Source: Pediococcus claussenii ATCC BAA-344 (lineage in GTDB: Bacteria; Bacillota; Bacilli; Lactobacillales; Lactobacillaceae). Taken from it: a stretch of DNA of 64,000 nt. The notes beneath the pieces were generated by a model. It had not been told where the DNA came from. It did no database searches and was given only the letters and a program-made list of their open reading frames with translations. Location of the stretch: positions 1,488,001 to 1,552,000 of the forward strand of contig NC_016605.1 of the NCBI RefSeq assembly GCF_000237995.1, written 5' to 3'. Within the stretch, counting starts at the first letter, position 1, and the number at the start of each line of letters is the position of its first letter. The translations under genes were made by a program, and so were the position numbers. Below, piece after piece: positions 17,376 to 26,193 of this stretch.

Positions 17376-17945
17376 CTACATCAGCAAATCACGATAGTCG
17401 CTCTGCACGATTGCGTGGTAACACATATCTACCATTTCGCCTCGAAATTCCACTTCCTGTCGAGCAATCCCCTCTCGAACCATCCCTCCGCGCTCCATCA
17501 AACTTTCGGATCTTCGATTGTCCAATGTATGCCTAGCGTATAACCTCACAAAATTCATTTCTCTAAAAAAAATATTTTCTAAAGCACGAACTGCTTCAAT
17601 CGCATATCCTTGTTCTTCAAAGTTATGGTTCAAAACGTAACTTAATTCAGCATTACGATTTGGTTCATCAATGTTTAGTAAATAAATAGTACCAATCATT
17701 TTCCCTGTACTCTTCAATTCAATTCCATATTTTCCGATCGGATTTTTAAGAAATATATTATTAATATTCTCCCTAGTCTCCTCAATCGATTTATTAGTTG
17801 GAAATACATAGTATGCATTTTGCGGATCACTAGCATACTCATACATATCCATAGCGTCTTCCAGAGTAACCGGTCGTAGAAGCAACCGATTCGTTTTAAT
17901 TCTTTTTCTTATTTTTACCACACTTGGCAGCTCCCTTTTTTGCAT
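17376..17945 (-). CDS. RimJ/RimL-type GNAT acetyltransferase
   Basis: A 189-residue acetyltransferase of the Acetyltransf_3 kind (RimJ/RimL/YjcK). Typical segments: TNRLLLRPVTLEDAMDMYEYASD at the start, IGTIYLLNIDEPNRNAELSYVL, the acetyl-CoA loop EEQGYAIEAVRALENIFF and the end RLYARHTLDNRRSESLMERGGM. Substrate may be a protein N-terminus or small amine; not determinable. A single gene pointing away from repeat array B, which lies upstream of its start. Confidence 0.87.
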   Translation of the reverse strand: MQKRELPSVVKIRKRIKTNRLLLRPVTLEDAMDMYEYASDPQNAYYVFPTNKSIEETRENINNIFLKNPIGKYGIELKSTGKMIGTIYLLNIDEPNRNAELSYVLNHNFEEQGYAIEAVRALENIFFREMNFVRLYARHTLDNRRSESLMERGGMVREGIARQEVEFRGEMVDMCYHAIVQSDYRDLLM

Positions 17946-17998
17946 TTTTATAATAATTTCTAGTTGGCTAGTGGTGAGATGGTCTTATTGTCAGAGCC

Positions 17999-18271
17999 TG
18001 CTCCACACTCTTTTTTGTCGAAACGTGTTCCTCACCCCAACTTCCTCCGGTTATCCTGCAAACCGAACCATGACCTAACCCGTCATAATTCAATTTGCCT
18101 GATAATCCTCAGAAGCTGCCCCGGTGTGCTCTACACTCTTTTTTGTTGAAACGTGTTCCTCACCCCAACTTCCTCCGGTTATCCTGCAAACTGAACCATG
18201 ACCTAACCCGTCATAATTCAATTTGCCTGATAATCCTCAGAAGCTACCCCGGTGTGCTCCACACTCTTTTT
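17999..18271 (-). repeat. Long-hairpin repeat array B (2 units plus partial)
   Basis: Sense strand is minus and the array begins directly after the DUF2207 stop codon at 18272. Unit B1 covers 18267-18140 and B2 18139-18012 (128 bases each, nearly identical); a fragment remains at 18011-17999. Each starts AGAGTGTGGAGCACACC or its variant. The central hairpin has the GGGTTAG loop closed by ATGAC/GTCAT and GCAAATTGAA paired with TTCAGTTTGC (B1) or TTCGGTTTGC (B2); the differing bases remain paired as G-U on the minus strand. GTGT/ACAC forms the base of the outer stem. Same family as arrays A and C. Confidence 0.85.
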
Positions 18272-20092
18272 TTAAAATGCTCCCCCTCCTGATCCTCCTC
18301 CGAATCCACCGGAACTGCCACCTGAAAATCCACCTGAGCTTCCGATTACACTTGCATTCGCAGCAGTTGCACTTGCCATTACCTGACCAAGCGAACTAGA
18401 GATTGAAGCATTTAATACTGCACCATATCCGGCATAGTAATATCCGTAGAATGGCACCGATTCATTCAACTGATTTCCAAAATCAACTTTTAACTTATTT
18501 GCAACTTTTTCCGCTAATCCGAACGCTGTTGCATACGGCAAAATTTCTTCCCATAATAACAAGTCACCAATCTCTGCTGTATTAAAATGCCCAATGTCAT
18601 TAAGCATTTTTCGGAAACCTTTGATTTGATTTTCAAGTTCCAATCCTTTTTGGTTATAAATGCTATCAACACGCCAAATTCTAAATAACCAGATTCCTAA
18701 AACTAAAGTAATCAATAATCCAATAACTAAGGTAATAATTACCGCTGTCACTGCAAATTGGGCAGCTAAAAAAGCACTGACTACCATAAAACCAAAAGCA
18801 ATTAACGTAATTCTACATAACCTATTCCGAAATTCTATATTTGAATTGTCTTTATAAGGTGAAACCTTTTTTTCAATACCATCTTGCCAATCCTCAAACC
18901 AAGACAGTATTTCATCATCCGTATCATTATTAGCGTATCGCTTAATTTGTTCTAACGTCACACTCTTACCATTACCAATGATTCTCACACAGCTGTCTAA
19001 AAATACCATAATGCCTTTTTTCAAAACAGTAATTTTTATCGTCTTTTTCTTGGATCGCTTTCCATCAACCGTTTCGAATCCTACTTCTTTTCGATTAGCT
19101 AAAACTAACATTTCTGCCGACAGAGCATCCGTATTAGCTTTTTTTCTACTCCAAATAGCTTCTGCTACAGCAGGCGATACCGATGGAATCTCAAAACTAT
19201 GATCAATTGGAGTTGGTCTTGGATAATTTTTAAACCTATGTGTTAAAAGCCAATGCACATTAACCCCCACCATCAATAATCCAATTAATCCGCTTACAAC
19301 TGTCGCAATTAAGAAAAATAAATTGCGATGTTCTTTTTGATTATTGGTTTTCTGAGCTAGCTTAGCTTCAAATGCCTGCTCCTTTTTTAAATGATTCTTT
19401 TTAACTAAGTTCGTATTTTGTGGGGTTACCAATGTTGGAAACAGTAAATGAGCACCCACAAAATCATTTGGTTTATCTTCAGCCATCGTAATCCTAACAT
19501 TACCATTCTTTTTATCAACCGTAGTATATCCGGAAGAATCGGAATGGATCCAAGCCTGCAACCGACTAATTTTACTGGCGGGTAGATTAATTCTAATTTT
19601 TACATTCTTAAGTGGAACATCCCATCCTTCGCCAATTATTTTCCAATTCACTTCAGCAGTATCAAGATAATTAGTAACGACCCCATATAGCTTGTAACGA
19701 TATGTAACATCAAATTCATTTCCATACTTAGTTGTATGATAGACTTTAACTTTTATTTGTTTCCCACTCTGAGTTAACTTATATGTATTTTCAGCTCCAG
19801 AATTAGCAGCCTTTACTATTTGCGTATTGTTCCCACTTGTAATCGTCACATTTTGTAACTTACCACCCTTTATTCCCCGTAAATCTTGAGTAGCAAATAC
19901 CCCGTGGTACTCACCGTCGAACAAATAGCCAACCGATTGCTTAACATCTGCGTTACCCCTCTTATCAACATCAGCTGTCACTTGATACCTATTAATCTCA
20001 TAGTCCGCATGTACAAGAGTTGTTTTCCAAAAAATAAAAATCAGAAAAAAGCTTCCCAGAAATATGATAAATTGCCTTCTAGAGTTCTTCAT
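18272..20092 (-). CDS. DUF2207 membrane protein
   Basis: The 606-residue protein has a signal-like N-terminal helix (residues 8-28), an extracellular DUF2207 beta domain (YEINRYQVTADVDKRGNADV, VTYRYKLYGVVTNY), a central helix near 260, a cytoplasmic domain, two further helices near 440-490 and a Gly/Ser-rich tail (GGSSGGFGGGSGGGAF). This layout is standard for the family, whose function is unknown but which is widespread in Gram-positive membranes. It overlaps the upstream TetR gene by 14 bases, so it is the regulator's operon partner. Repeat array B follows its stop codon at once. Confidence 0.88.
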   Translation of the reverse strand: MKNSRRQFIIFLGSFFLIFIFWKTTLVHADYEINRYQVTADVDKRGNADVKQSVGYLFDGEYHGVFATQDLRGIKGGKLQNVTITSGNNTQIVKAANSGAENTYKLTQSGKQIKVKVYHTTKYGNEFDVTYRYKLYGVVTNYLDTAEVNWKIIGEGWDVPLKNVKIRINLPASKISRLQAWIHSDSSGYTTVDKKNGNVRITMAEDKPNDFVGAHLLFPTLVTPQNTNLVKKNHLKKEQAFEAKLAQKTNNQKEHRNLFFLIATVVSGLIGLLMVGVNVHWLLTHRFKNYPRPTPIDHSFEIPSVSPAVAEAIWSRKKANTDALSAEMLVLANRKEVGFETVDGKRSKKKTIKITVLKKGIMVFLDSCVRIIGNGKSVTLEQIKRYANNDTDDEILSWFEDWQDGIEKKVSPYKDNSNIEFRNRLCRITLIAFGFMVVSAFLAAQFAVTAVIITLVIGLLITLVLGIWLFRIWRVDSIYNQKGLELENQIKGFRKMLNDIGHFNTAEIGDLLLWEEILPYATAFGLAEKVANKLKVDFGNQLNESVPFYGYYYAGYGAVLNASISSSLGQVMASATAANASVIGSSGGFSGGSSGGFGGGSGGGAF

Positions 20093-20636
20093 TGTGCCTC
20101 CTACCTATTTTTTCATCTAAATCATTTTTAATTTTAGTTGCCATTCTACTTGTTAGTTCATCAACCGATACATGGTATCCATTGGCCCTCCAATACAGCA
20201 ATATCGAAAAGACAGCACCTGAATAATACGCAATATCGTAATCTTGAAATGAGATCTTCTCGGTAATTCCTGATTCAAAAAATTCACGAAAATATTCAGT
20301 CTGTTTTCGTAAAACGATTCCTTCGATCCCAGCGTTTACAATAGCATTTAAAATATTTACATTGTCTTTAAAATAACTAAAATAAACGTTCAATAGTTGT
20401 TCTAACTGACTCAACTGATGATTTGAAATGTCAGAAATAAACTGATCATATTCAGTCTGAATAAATCCATCTAAGACATCATCTTTCAACCGATAATTTC
20501 GATAAAATGCCATCCGTGAAACTCCTGCTTTTTCAGTGATTTCTTTAACGGATATATCATCATATTTTTGCTCCTGCATTAGTGCAAATAGAGCCTCTTC
20601 AATTTTTTGTTTTGTTCGTGCACTTTTTTTATTCAT
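20079..20636 (-). CDS. TetR-family regulator next to oleate hydratase
   Basis: A 185-residue regulator with the TetR DNA-binding head (ALFALMQEQKYDDISVKEIT, AGVSRMAFYRNYRLKDDVL) and an all-helical TetR_C-like sensor domain. It is divergent from the oleate hydratase gene and first in an operon with the DUF2207 gene. A perfect 20-base palindrome at 20698-20717 in the shared region is the likely operator. In other bacteria TetR-type regulators beside fatty acid hydratase genes respond to unsaturated fatty acids; here that is inference. Confidence 0.87.
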   Translation of the reverse strand: MNKKSARTKQKIEEALFALMQEQKYDDISVKEITEKAGVSRMAFYRNYRLKDDVLDGFIQTEYDQFISDISNHQLSQLEQLLNVYFSYFKDNVNILNAIVNAGIEGIVLRKQTEYFREFFESGITEKISFQDYDIAYYSGAVFSILLYWRANGYHVSVDELTSRMATKIKNDLDEKIGRRHNEEL

Positions 20637-20670
20637 AATAATCTCCTACTGCGATTATATCATTGATAAA

Positions 20671-20684
20671 TGAAACCGTTTGCA
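20671..20684. promoter_or_regulatory. cre-like site before ohyA
   Basis: TGAAACCGTTTGCA matches the CcpA consensus TGWAANCGNTNWCA at 13 of 14 positions. It lies about 90 bases before the oleate hydratase start and 35 bases from the divergent TetR start, so it could place either or both under catabolite control. Consensus match only. Confidence 0.5.
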
Positions 20685-20697
20685 CTACAATATAAAT

Positions 20698-20717
20698 ATA
20701 GTTACATATGTAACTAT
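20698..20717. promoter_or_regulatory. Perfect 20-base palindrome, probable TetR operator
   Basis: ATAGTTACATATGTAACTAT is a gap-free perfect palindrome in the intergenic region between the divergent TetR and oleate hydratase genes, overlapping the AT-rich segment (TATAAAT) where a -10 box for ohyA would lie. Length and symmetry suit a TetR dimer site. Confidence 0.7.
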
Positions 20718-20774
20718 TATATCGCAGACAAACCATATTTTCTATGCGCTTGCCTAGCATTGGGAGGGTTCTTT

Positions 20775-22547
20775 ATGTATTACAGTAATGGTAACTACGA
20801 AGCATTTGCACGACCAAAAAAGCCGGCAAATGTTGATCAAAAATCTGCATATCTAGTTGGGTCCGGATTGGCCTCATTGGCTGCTGCTACATTTTTAGTT
20901 CGTGACGGTCAGATGGCTGGTGATCGTATCCATGTCCTCGAAGAGTTAGGCCTTCCTGGGGGCAGTATGGATGGAATATGGAATGAACAGAAGGGATATA
21001 TTATACGTGGTGGTCGTGAAATGGAACCTCATTTTGAAACATTATGGGACCTATTTCGCTCAATTCCATCTCTTGAAAATGAAGACGTATCAGTTCTTGA
21101 TGAATACTACTGGCTCAATAAAGAAGATCCAAGTTTTTCTAAGGCACGAGTTATTGAAAACCGTGGTCAACGCATGGCAAGTGATGGTAAGTTAACTTTA
21201 TCCAGAAAGGCAATTAACGAAATTATTAAGGTTGCTTTAACTCCCGAAGATCAACTTCAAGATAAACAAATTGACGAGGTATTTTCACAGGAATTCTTTG
21301 ATTCAAACTTCTGGTTATACTGGTCAACTATGTTTGCTTTTGAACCTTGGGCGAGCGCGCTGGAAATGCGTCGTTATTTACTTCGCTTCGTACATCATAT
21401 CGCAACTTTATCAGATCTATCTTCGTTACGATTTACAAAATATAACCAATATGAATCTCTTATTATACCAATGGTTAAGTTCTTGGAATCAAAGGGTGTT
21501 CATTTCCAGTACAATACAACAGTTGATAACATACTAGTTAATCGAGTCGGAACTGGTAAAGTTGCTACTAAGCTTGAAATGACCGTTGATGGCAAACACG
21601 AAAGCAAAAAATTAACAGCCGATGATCTAGTATTTGTAACAAACGGCTCAATCACAGAAAGCACAACATATGGTGATAATACACATGCTGCTCCAGTAGA
21701 ACATGAACTAGGAGCAACTTGGCAACTTTGGAAAAATTTGGCCGCCCAGGATCCGGATTTTGGACATCCAGAAAAATTCTATGACAATATTCCAGATGCT
21801 AACTGGACCATATCTGGAACCATCACCTTTAACGATGATCGTGTAACTCCATACATTGAAAAAATCAGTCAAAAGGACCCACATAGTGGATCTATCGTAA
21901 CCAGTGGACCAGTCTCGATCAAAGATTCAAACTGGTTATTAGGGTATTCAATCAGTCGTCAACCACATTTTAAAGCGCAAAAGCCTAATGAACTAGTCGT
22001 TTGGGTCTACGGACTATTTTCAGATAAACCTGGCAACTTTGTAGATAAGAAAATCACTGAGTGTACCGGTATAGAACTCTGTGAAGAATGGCTCTATCAT
22101 ATTGGCGTACCGGAAGATCAGATTGTGGATATTGCAACTAATTCAGCAAGTACAATTCCAGCACACATGCCATATATCACTTCGTACTTCATGCCCCGTG
22201 CCCTCGGAGATCGTCCATTAGTAGTACCTGAAGGATCGGTCAACTTAGCATTCATAGGTAATTTTGCCGAAACAGAACGTGACACAGTGTTTACAACGGA
22301 ATATTCCGTTCGTACCGCGATGGAAGCAGTTTACACACTGCTTAATGTAGACCGTGGAGTTCCGGAGGTATTCGATTCCGCCTTTGACGCACGAGTTTTG
22401 ATGAATGCAATTTACTATCTTAATGACAAGAAGAAACTAGAAGATATCCAACTTCCATTTGCTGAAAAAGCAATCGAAAAACAGGTCTTAAGGAAAATCA
22501 AAGGGACATACATTGAAGAACTGCTAAAAAACGCACATTTATTGTAA
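20775..22547 (+). CDS. ohyA: Oleate hydratase (MCRA family, FAD enzyme)
   Basis: A 590-residue member of the former 67-kDa myosin-cross-reactive antigen family. It adds water to the cis-9 double bond of oleic or linoleic acid to give 10-hydroxy fatty acids. Seen: FAD-binding loop [17 protein letters not shown] (about residue 26), the active-site segment [11 protein letters not shown] with the catalytic Glu, and [14 protein letters not shown]. The start at 20775 gives the family-typical [17 protein letters not shown] and has GGGAGGG upstream; the longer frame from 20670 runs through the regulatory region and is rejected. Divergent from TetR; probable terminator follows. Confidence 0.96.
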   Translation: MYYSNGNYEAFARPKKPANVDQKSAYLVGSGLASLAAATFLVRDGQMAGDRIHVLEELGLPGGSMDGIWNEQKGYIIRGGREMEPHFETLWDLFRSIPSLENEDVSVLDEYYWLNKEDPSFSKARVIENRGQRMASDGKLTLSRKAINEIIKVALTPEDQLQDKQIDEVFSQEFFDSNFWLYWSTMFAFEPWASALEMRRYLLRFVHHIATLSDLSSLRFTKYNQYESLIIPMVKFLESKGVHFQYNTTVDNILVNRVGTGKVATKLEMTVDGKHESKKLTADDLVFVTNGSITESTTYGDNTHAAPVEHELGATWQLWKNLAAQDPDFGHPEKFYDNIPDANWTISGTITFNDDRVTPYIEKISQKDPHSGSIVTSGPVSIKDSNWLLGYSISRQPHFKAQKPNELVVWVYGLFSDKPGNFVDKKITECTGIELCEEWLYHIGVPEDQIVDIATNSASTIPAHMPYITSYFMPRALGDRPLVVPEGSVNLAFIGNFAETERDTVFTTEYSVRTAMEAVYTLLNVDRGVPEVFDSAFDARVLMNAIYYLNDKKKLEDIQLPFAEKAIEKQVLRKIKGTYIEELLKNAHLL

Positions 22548-22605
22548 AAGCGCTAGCGCCTTTGAAAACAAGGGATTAATCAAATTATATTTAAGTACTA
22601 TACAG

Positions 22606-22646
22606 TGACCTGCTCTCAATAATTCGACCGAGAGTAGGTTATTTTA
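22606..22646 (+). terminator. Terminator of ohyA
   Basis: ACCTGCTCTC (22608-22617) and GAGAGTAGGT (22630-22639) form a stem with one G-T pair, followed by TATTTTATT. It lies 60 bases after the ohyA stop codon. Confidence 0.75.
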
Positions 22647-22700
22647 TTCATTCAAATTCGTTTGATATTGTACCAAATCGTAATTTCAAAATTTAGTTGT

Positions 22701-22742
22701 AAAAATACCCCAGAAACTTTTCATTCCAGTTTCTGGGGTACA
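22701..22742 (-). terminator. Terminator of the CPBP protease gene
   Basis: TACCCCAGAAACT and AGTTTCTGGGGTA form a perfect 13-bp stem (22706-22718 with 22728-22740) with five T on the minus-strand 3' side. It lies 66 bases after the stop of the minus-strand gene at 22808. Confidence 0.82.
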
Positions 22743-22807
22743 AATTAATTATGCGATTTTTTATTTATATACAACATCTTGAAAGTCGAGGGCTCCGTTT
22801 AGACCGA

Positions 22808-23482
22808 TTATTTTCCAACTGGTAAATTTAAAAAGACAACCGCTAAAGTTGGTATTGCAAACAGGAAGTTCCAAATGAAATGGCCTAACAAAGTGACCCA
22901 AATATTTTTAGTCTTATAGTATATCCCTGTTAGAGCAAGTCCCGTAATCCCAAGAGCGATCATTGAAGAAAGCTGGTCACCTGAAATAAAATGCGCTAGC
23001 CCAAATAATAATGAAGAAACAACCGCCATCAGGATAAAGGTTCCTCTGCCACTCTTAACAAACTTATAAAAAAGCTCATAGCGAAAAACGACTTCCTCCG
23101 TAAAGGGGGCCATTAAGGGAACAAAGAAAGACAGCAATACCGCAAAACGAAATTCAGGCGAACCTGGTACCAAGCTAACTGATCCCGGAGTAAATGCTTT
23201 ATTTACTACTTCTTGAACCAGTTCAAAAACAGCAATAACCAGTATCACATACAAAAGGTTTCGTCCTAAATGCTCTCTAAACTTTACCCACTCTTCTTTT
23301 AAAAATTTACCACGAACTCCTAAAACAACAATAAAGGCTATAACTGCAACCGCAAACCCAATTATTGACAACAGTAAAGGCCGATCCTTTAAGAATTGTG
23401 GCTTGAACAATCCAATTAATATTTCAATTGGAAGTAATGATAAGATTATATAATCCGACTTATTCCACCCTTGATTTTCCAT
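22808..23482 (-). CDS. CPBP-family intramembrane metalloprotease
   Basis: A 224-residue membrane protein with about seven helices and the CPBP (Abi/CAAX-like) motifs: EEVVFRYELF (EExxxR), FGLAHFI and HFIWNFLF, which hold the metal site within the membrane. Lactobacilli have many such genes, often linked with bacteriocin immunity or stress; no bacteriocin gene is adjacent here. The ATG at 23482 follows GGGAG and is preferred to an upstream start. Single gene with its own terminator. Confidence 0.85.
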   Translation of the reverse strand: MENQGWNKSDYIILSLLPIEILIGLFKPQFLKDRPLLLSIIGFAVAVIAFIVVLGVRGKFLKEEWVKFREHLGRNLLYVILVIAVFELVQEVVNKAFTPGSVSLVPGSPEFRFAVLLSFFVPLMAPFTEEVVFRYELFYKFVKSGRGTFILMAVVSSLLFGLAHFISGDQLSSMIALGITGLALTGIYYKTKNIWVTLLGHFIWNFLFAIPTLAVVFLNLPVGK

Positions 23483-23605
23483 AGTTACTCCCACGATATT
23501 AAATTTGCTTAATCTTACCCTTTCTTAAAAAATATTGTCAAATATTTTTTCTACTGTTAGCTTTTAAATTCATATTTTCACTTCAATTAGTTTTTATATT
23601 AGAAC

Positions 23606-24148
23606 CTATCTTTTTTGCCTAATTTTTTGAAATTTCCCTTCAATTTTTCTCCGAATTTGATAAACCGTCTGCCTTGAAATTTTTTCTTTCTTAGCAATCT
23701 CTCCGCCAGTTAAATTTTCTTCATAACATAAACGTATAAACCTTCGTTCTCTTTCCGTGCAGCATTCCATAAGTCGCTCTATCAGATCAATAGTTGCTGT
23801 CTTTTCAAACAAATAATTCGATTCAGGATTGGGTATTTCCACTAAAAGGTCGTTTACCTCACCTTCATTGTGTGAATTAATCACTTGCGACTTTCGCAAT
23901 AAATCTAAAATGCGCCAATAAACTGCCTGATACGCATAACAACTAAATTTTTGATTTTCTCTTGGATTATCCGGATAGCTTACAAAAGCTTTTGCAAACG
24001 CAAGTCTTCCCTCCTGAACTAAATCATCAAACTCAGCAGACCAGTTATTAACGTTTAGACGCTTTAAGACACCGTAAATAATCCCTTCTTGTTCCTCTTT
24101 AATTAAGTAGTTAAGTCCCTCAGTTAAATTTCTTTTTTTATCCATCAT
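23606..24148 (-). CDS. SigH/ComX-like alternative sigma factor
   Basis: A 180-residue protein with sigma-70 region 2 (FDDLVQEGRLAFAKAFVSY, FSCYAYQAVYWRILDLLRKS) and a region 4 HTH (LTGGEIAKKEKISRQTVYQIRRKI). Size and divergence match the SigH/ComX competence sigma factors of lactobacilli and streptococci, which recruit RNA polymerase to late competence genes. The start at 24148 (ATGATG after GGGGA) is preferred to an upstream in-frame start. No com genes are near it, as usual for comX. It might instead be a general stress sigma factor. Confidence 0.75.
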   Translation of the reverse strand: MMDKKRNLTEGLNYLIKEEQEGIIYGVLKRLNVNNWSAEFDDLVQEGRLAFAKAFVSYPDNPRENQKFSCYAYQAVYWRILDLLRKSQVINSHNEGEVNDLLVEIPNPESNYLFEKTATIDLIERLMECCTERERRFIRLCYEENLTGGEIAKKEKISRQTVYQIRRKIEGKFQKIRQKR

Positions 24149-24495
24149 TTGAATCCCCACTATTGTCAAAAGATCCAAAGGCCTTTGGTCACCTACTACT
24201 ATAAAAACTTAGGCAAACAAAACATATACTACATTTTTGCCACTTTTATGCAGGAAATATCATGTAACCGCAATTTGAAAGCAAAAAGCTAAAAACAAGC
24301 ATAAAATCATACGAAAAAATTAAAGATTAACTCTTATTTATAAAGTCGGAAAATTTCGTTTAACCCGTTTTCGTTTTAATTAACATAACCTTTTATCCAT
24401 AAGAATTAGGACTTCAGGTATTTACCAGAACGGTCCATACTTGAGAGACCGACTACAATAAGTTCAACAGATTTAAGCTATTAGCATAGTACCAA

Positions 24496-24540
24496 CAAAA
24501 AAACGCTACTGCGAATAAAACCGCGTAACGTCTTTTTTAT
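24496..24540. terminator. Hairpin terminator in the 24.2-24.6 kb gap
   Basis: ACGCTACTGCG and CGCGTAACGT pair with one wobble and one bulge around AATAAAAC, flanked by seven A on one side and six T on the other, so it could end transcripts in either direction. It most likely serves the small gene at 24594 on the minus strand. The rest of 24149-24593 is AT-rich and I see nothing else in it. Confidence 0.6.
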
Positions 24541-24593
24541 TCAGTCTTATCTTCCAATAAGCCTTAGTGGTAGCGAACCGAGTTCTTATATTC

Positions 24594-24764
24594 CTACTTT
24601 TTATCTTCCGCCCATCTCTCCGCCTGCTTGATACCAATTGGAATCGCTCGATCTTCTTTATATCCCTCTTTTAAAAGAGCATTCGCAATTTCGATAGCCT
24701 TGTTTCGTACCTCAGTTGATAAATTCTTCATCGAAGTTGGATAGTTTTTACTATTCCACGGCAT
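24594..24764 (-). CDS. YdaT-like small protein
   Basis: The 56-residue product reads MPWNSKNYPTSMKNL, EVRNKAIEIANALLKEGYKE, DRAIPIGIKQAERWAEDKK. This is the same pattern as Bacillus subtilis YdaT and related small proteins, in which a helix-turn motif binds an unknown partner; many are stress induced. AAGGAG is 7 bases before the ATG. It lies upstream of, and divergent from, the GlsB-Asp23 stress operon, which fits a stress role. Function unknown. Confidence 0.75.
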   Translation of the reverse strand: MPWNSKNYPTSMKNLSTEVRNKAIEIANALLKEGYKEDRAIPIGIKQAERWAEDKK

Positions 24765-24970
24765 AATAATCTCCTTCTTTTATTTTATAGTATTGTTTAT
24801 CAAATGCTAATATATAAAACACTATTTTTCCAACAAAACGCTTAACGTTTAACTTCATATTATTTGGATAAACCATGATTATTAAGGATAATTTCCTTTA
24901 TTACTTACTAATAATAACCATAAGCATTTATTTTGATAAAAATAACCATTACATGTTATTTTTTAGATAG

Positions 24971-24989
24971 CAATAACAAGTTGTTATTG
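24971..24989. promoter_or_regulatory. 19-base palindrome before the Asp23 operon
   Basis: CAATAACAAGTTGTTATTG is perfectly symmetric around a single central base. It lies 35 bases before the glsB start, with related AATAACCAT half-sites at about 24907 and 24945. Likely an operator for the envelope-stress operon; no adjacent regulator gene is present. Confidence 0.5.
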
Positions 24990-25023
24990 ACTAATACACT
25001 TATTTTTGAAAGGAGTCTTTATT

Positions 25024-25284
25024 ATGCTTGGATGGTTATGGTCGATGATTGTTGGTGGAATTATTGGTGCGATCGCTGGGATGATTACAAGTCGCGACCT
25101 CCCAGCAGGGATTATTGGAAATATTATTGCTGGATTAGTGGGTGCTTGGATTGGTCAATCACTGCTAGGTACTTGGGGTCCTGTCTTGGCTGGTATGGCA
25201 ATTATCCCTTCACTAATTGGTGCTATAGTCTTAGTTTTAATCGTTTCAGCCGTTTTCGGAATGCGTAAACGAAATCAGGGGTGA
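25024..25284 (+). CDS. GlsB/YeaQ/YmgE-family stress membrane protein
   Basis: An 86-residue protein with three Gly-rich hydrophobic segments (MLGWLWSMIVGGIIGAIAG, IIGNIIAGLVGAWIG, MAIIPSLIGAIVLVLIV), the transglycosylase-associated/GlsB family pattern. The ATG at 25024 with AAAGGAG upstream is chosen over an earlier frame start. It heads an operon with AmaP, DUF2273, a 41-residue protein and two Asp23 proteins. Role in envelope stress inferred from the operon. A frameshifted paralogue lies at 10881. Confidence 0.88.
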   Translation: MLGWLWSMIVGGIIGAIAGMITSRDLPAGIIGNIIAGLVGAWIGQSLLGTWGPVLAGMAIIPSLIGAIVLVLIVSAVFGMRKRNQG

Positions 25285-25289
25285 TTGAA

Positions 25290-25838
25290 ATGAATCGAGT
25301 CACCAAATCGCTTATCGGAATTATATCGATTATTGTTGTCTTACAAGTTTTGTGGTTTATTTCTCTTCTAATTAGAGTTCCAAAGCTAAACGAATTCACC
25401 GAACAAATATTGCCGGTTGGTGCTCAAGCTACGAGTATCACTGCAATCGTTTTTGCAGCTTGTACTCTATTGTTTGCAATATGCGCTTTACTTTTAATAA
25501 CAGTTACTCGTACAGCCGAAAAAGACCTTACTGTAAAAAACAATCAGGGTCGCATGACCGTTTCGCGAAAAGCGATTGAAAAAATGGTTAATCAGGCGGC
25601 ATCCAGTAACGCCGACTTAAGTAATATCCATTCTTCAATTAAGCTACATAGCAACGGAAAGCAGGCCCATGTATACGTAGAAGCAATATCGTTATCCGAT
25701 AGGGACTTTCAAGCCAAAGCACGAGAACTGCAGAGCAACGTCAATGATAGTTTACAAAAATATTTAGGCGTTAAAAGCAAAACGAAGGTGCATATTATTC
25801 CAAGAAGAGCATCTTCTGAAAACTTGAAAGTCACATAG
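25290..25838 (+). CDS. amaP: AmaP, Asp23 membrane anchor protein
   Basis: A 182-residue protein with two N-terminal membrane helices (about residues 7-30 and 50-75) and a soluble C-terminal alkaline-shock-like domain (RMTVSRKAIEKMVNQAA, SIKLHSNGKQAHVYVEAI, KTKVHIIP). In Staphylococcus aureus AmaP tethers Asp23 to the membrane. The ATG at 25290 follows AGGGGTG; the GTG at 25281 has a poorer site. Five bases after the glsB stop codon. Confidence 0.88.
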   Translation: MNRVTKSLIGIISIIVVLQVLWFISLLIRVPKLNEFTEQILPVGAQATSITAIVFAACTLLFAICALLLITVTRTAEKDLTVKNNQGRMTVSRKAIEKMVNQAASSNADLSNIHSSIKLHSNGKQAHVYVEAISLSDRDFQAKARELQSNVNDSLQKYLGVKSKTKVHIIPRRASSENLKVT

Positions 25839-25849
25839 GAAGGATGAGG

Positions 25850-26053
25850 ATGGAGCGTATGAGTAAAGAATTGATTGGTGTCATCATTGCGATGATCATA
25901 GGAACTGTCTGGGTGTTTAGTAGCTTTAGCGGAGCACTGTTAGTTGCCTTAATGGGAATTCTAGGTTTTGTTCTAGTAAAGTACGGAACCCTGTTAATCA
26001 GCCAAATTCTGGCAGAGCTGCGTTCAGCACTTAACCTAGATGACAAAAGATGA
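25850..26053 (+). CDS. DUF2273 small membrane protein
   Basis: About 67 residues with two closely spaced hydrophobic helices (ELIGVIIAMIIGTVWVFSS, LLVALMGILGFVLVKYG) and a charged C-terminus. The DUF2273 family occurs almost only in Asp23/AmaP operons, where it is a further membrane partner. AGGAAGG precedes the ATG at 25850; the ATG at 25844 is too close to it. Confidence 0.83.
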   Translation: MERMSKELIGVIIAMIIGTVWVFSSFSGALLVALMGILGFVLVKYGTLLISQILAELRSALNLDDKR

Positions 26054-26067
26054 ATGGAGGAAACCAC

Positions 26068-26193
26068 ATGGCAAAAGACGTTAATCCGAGAAAGCCTTTA
26101 AAAACTCTTGGTGGCATGCTAATTGCCGCCGGATTGATTGGATTATTTATTTATCGTAAGTCAATCAAGGAGGTCTTAAACGATGCAAACTAA
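26068..26193 (+). CDS. 41-residue single-helix membrane protein
   Basis: Short frame MAKDVNPRKPLKTLGGMLIA then AGLIGLFIYRKSIKEVLNDAN, with one hydrophobic segment (about residues 14-29) between basic and charged ends. TGGAGG is 7 bases before the ATG. Its stop overlaps the start region of the first Asp23 gene (ATG 26183), and the Asp23 ribosome site lies inside it, so it is probably translated and coupled. Similar tiny proteins occur in asp23 loci of lactobacilli; no function known. Confidence 0.65.
   Translation: MAKDVNPRKPLKTLGGMLIAAGLIGLFIYRKSIKEVLNDAN

Noticed and set aside
17964..18292. Plus-strand frames with repeated peptides
   Set aside because: By-product of repeat array B on the antisense strand.
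20670..20774. Longer N-terminus for oleate hydratase
   Set aside because: It would be translated from the operator and cre region; the ATG at 20775 has a good ribosome site and gives the family start.
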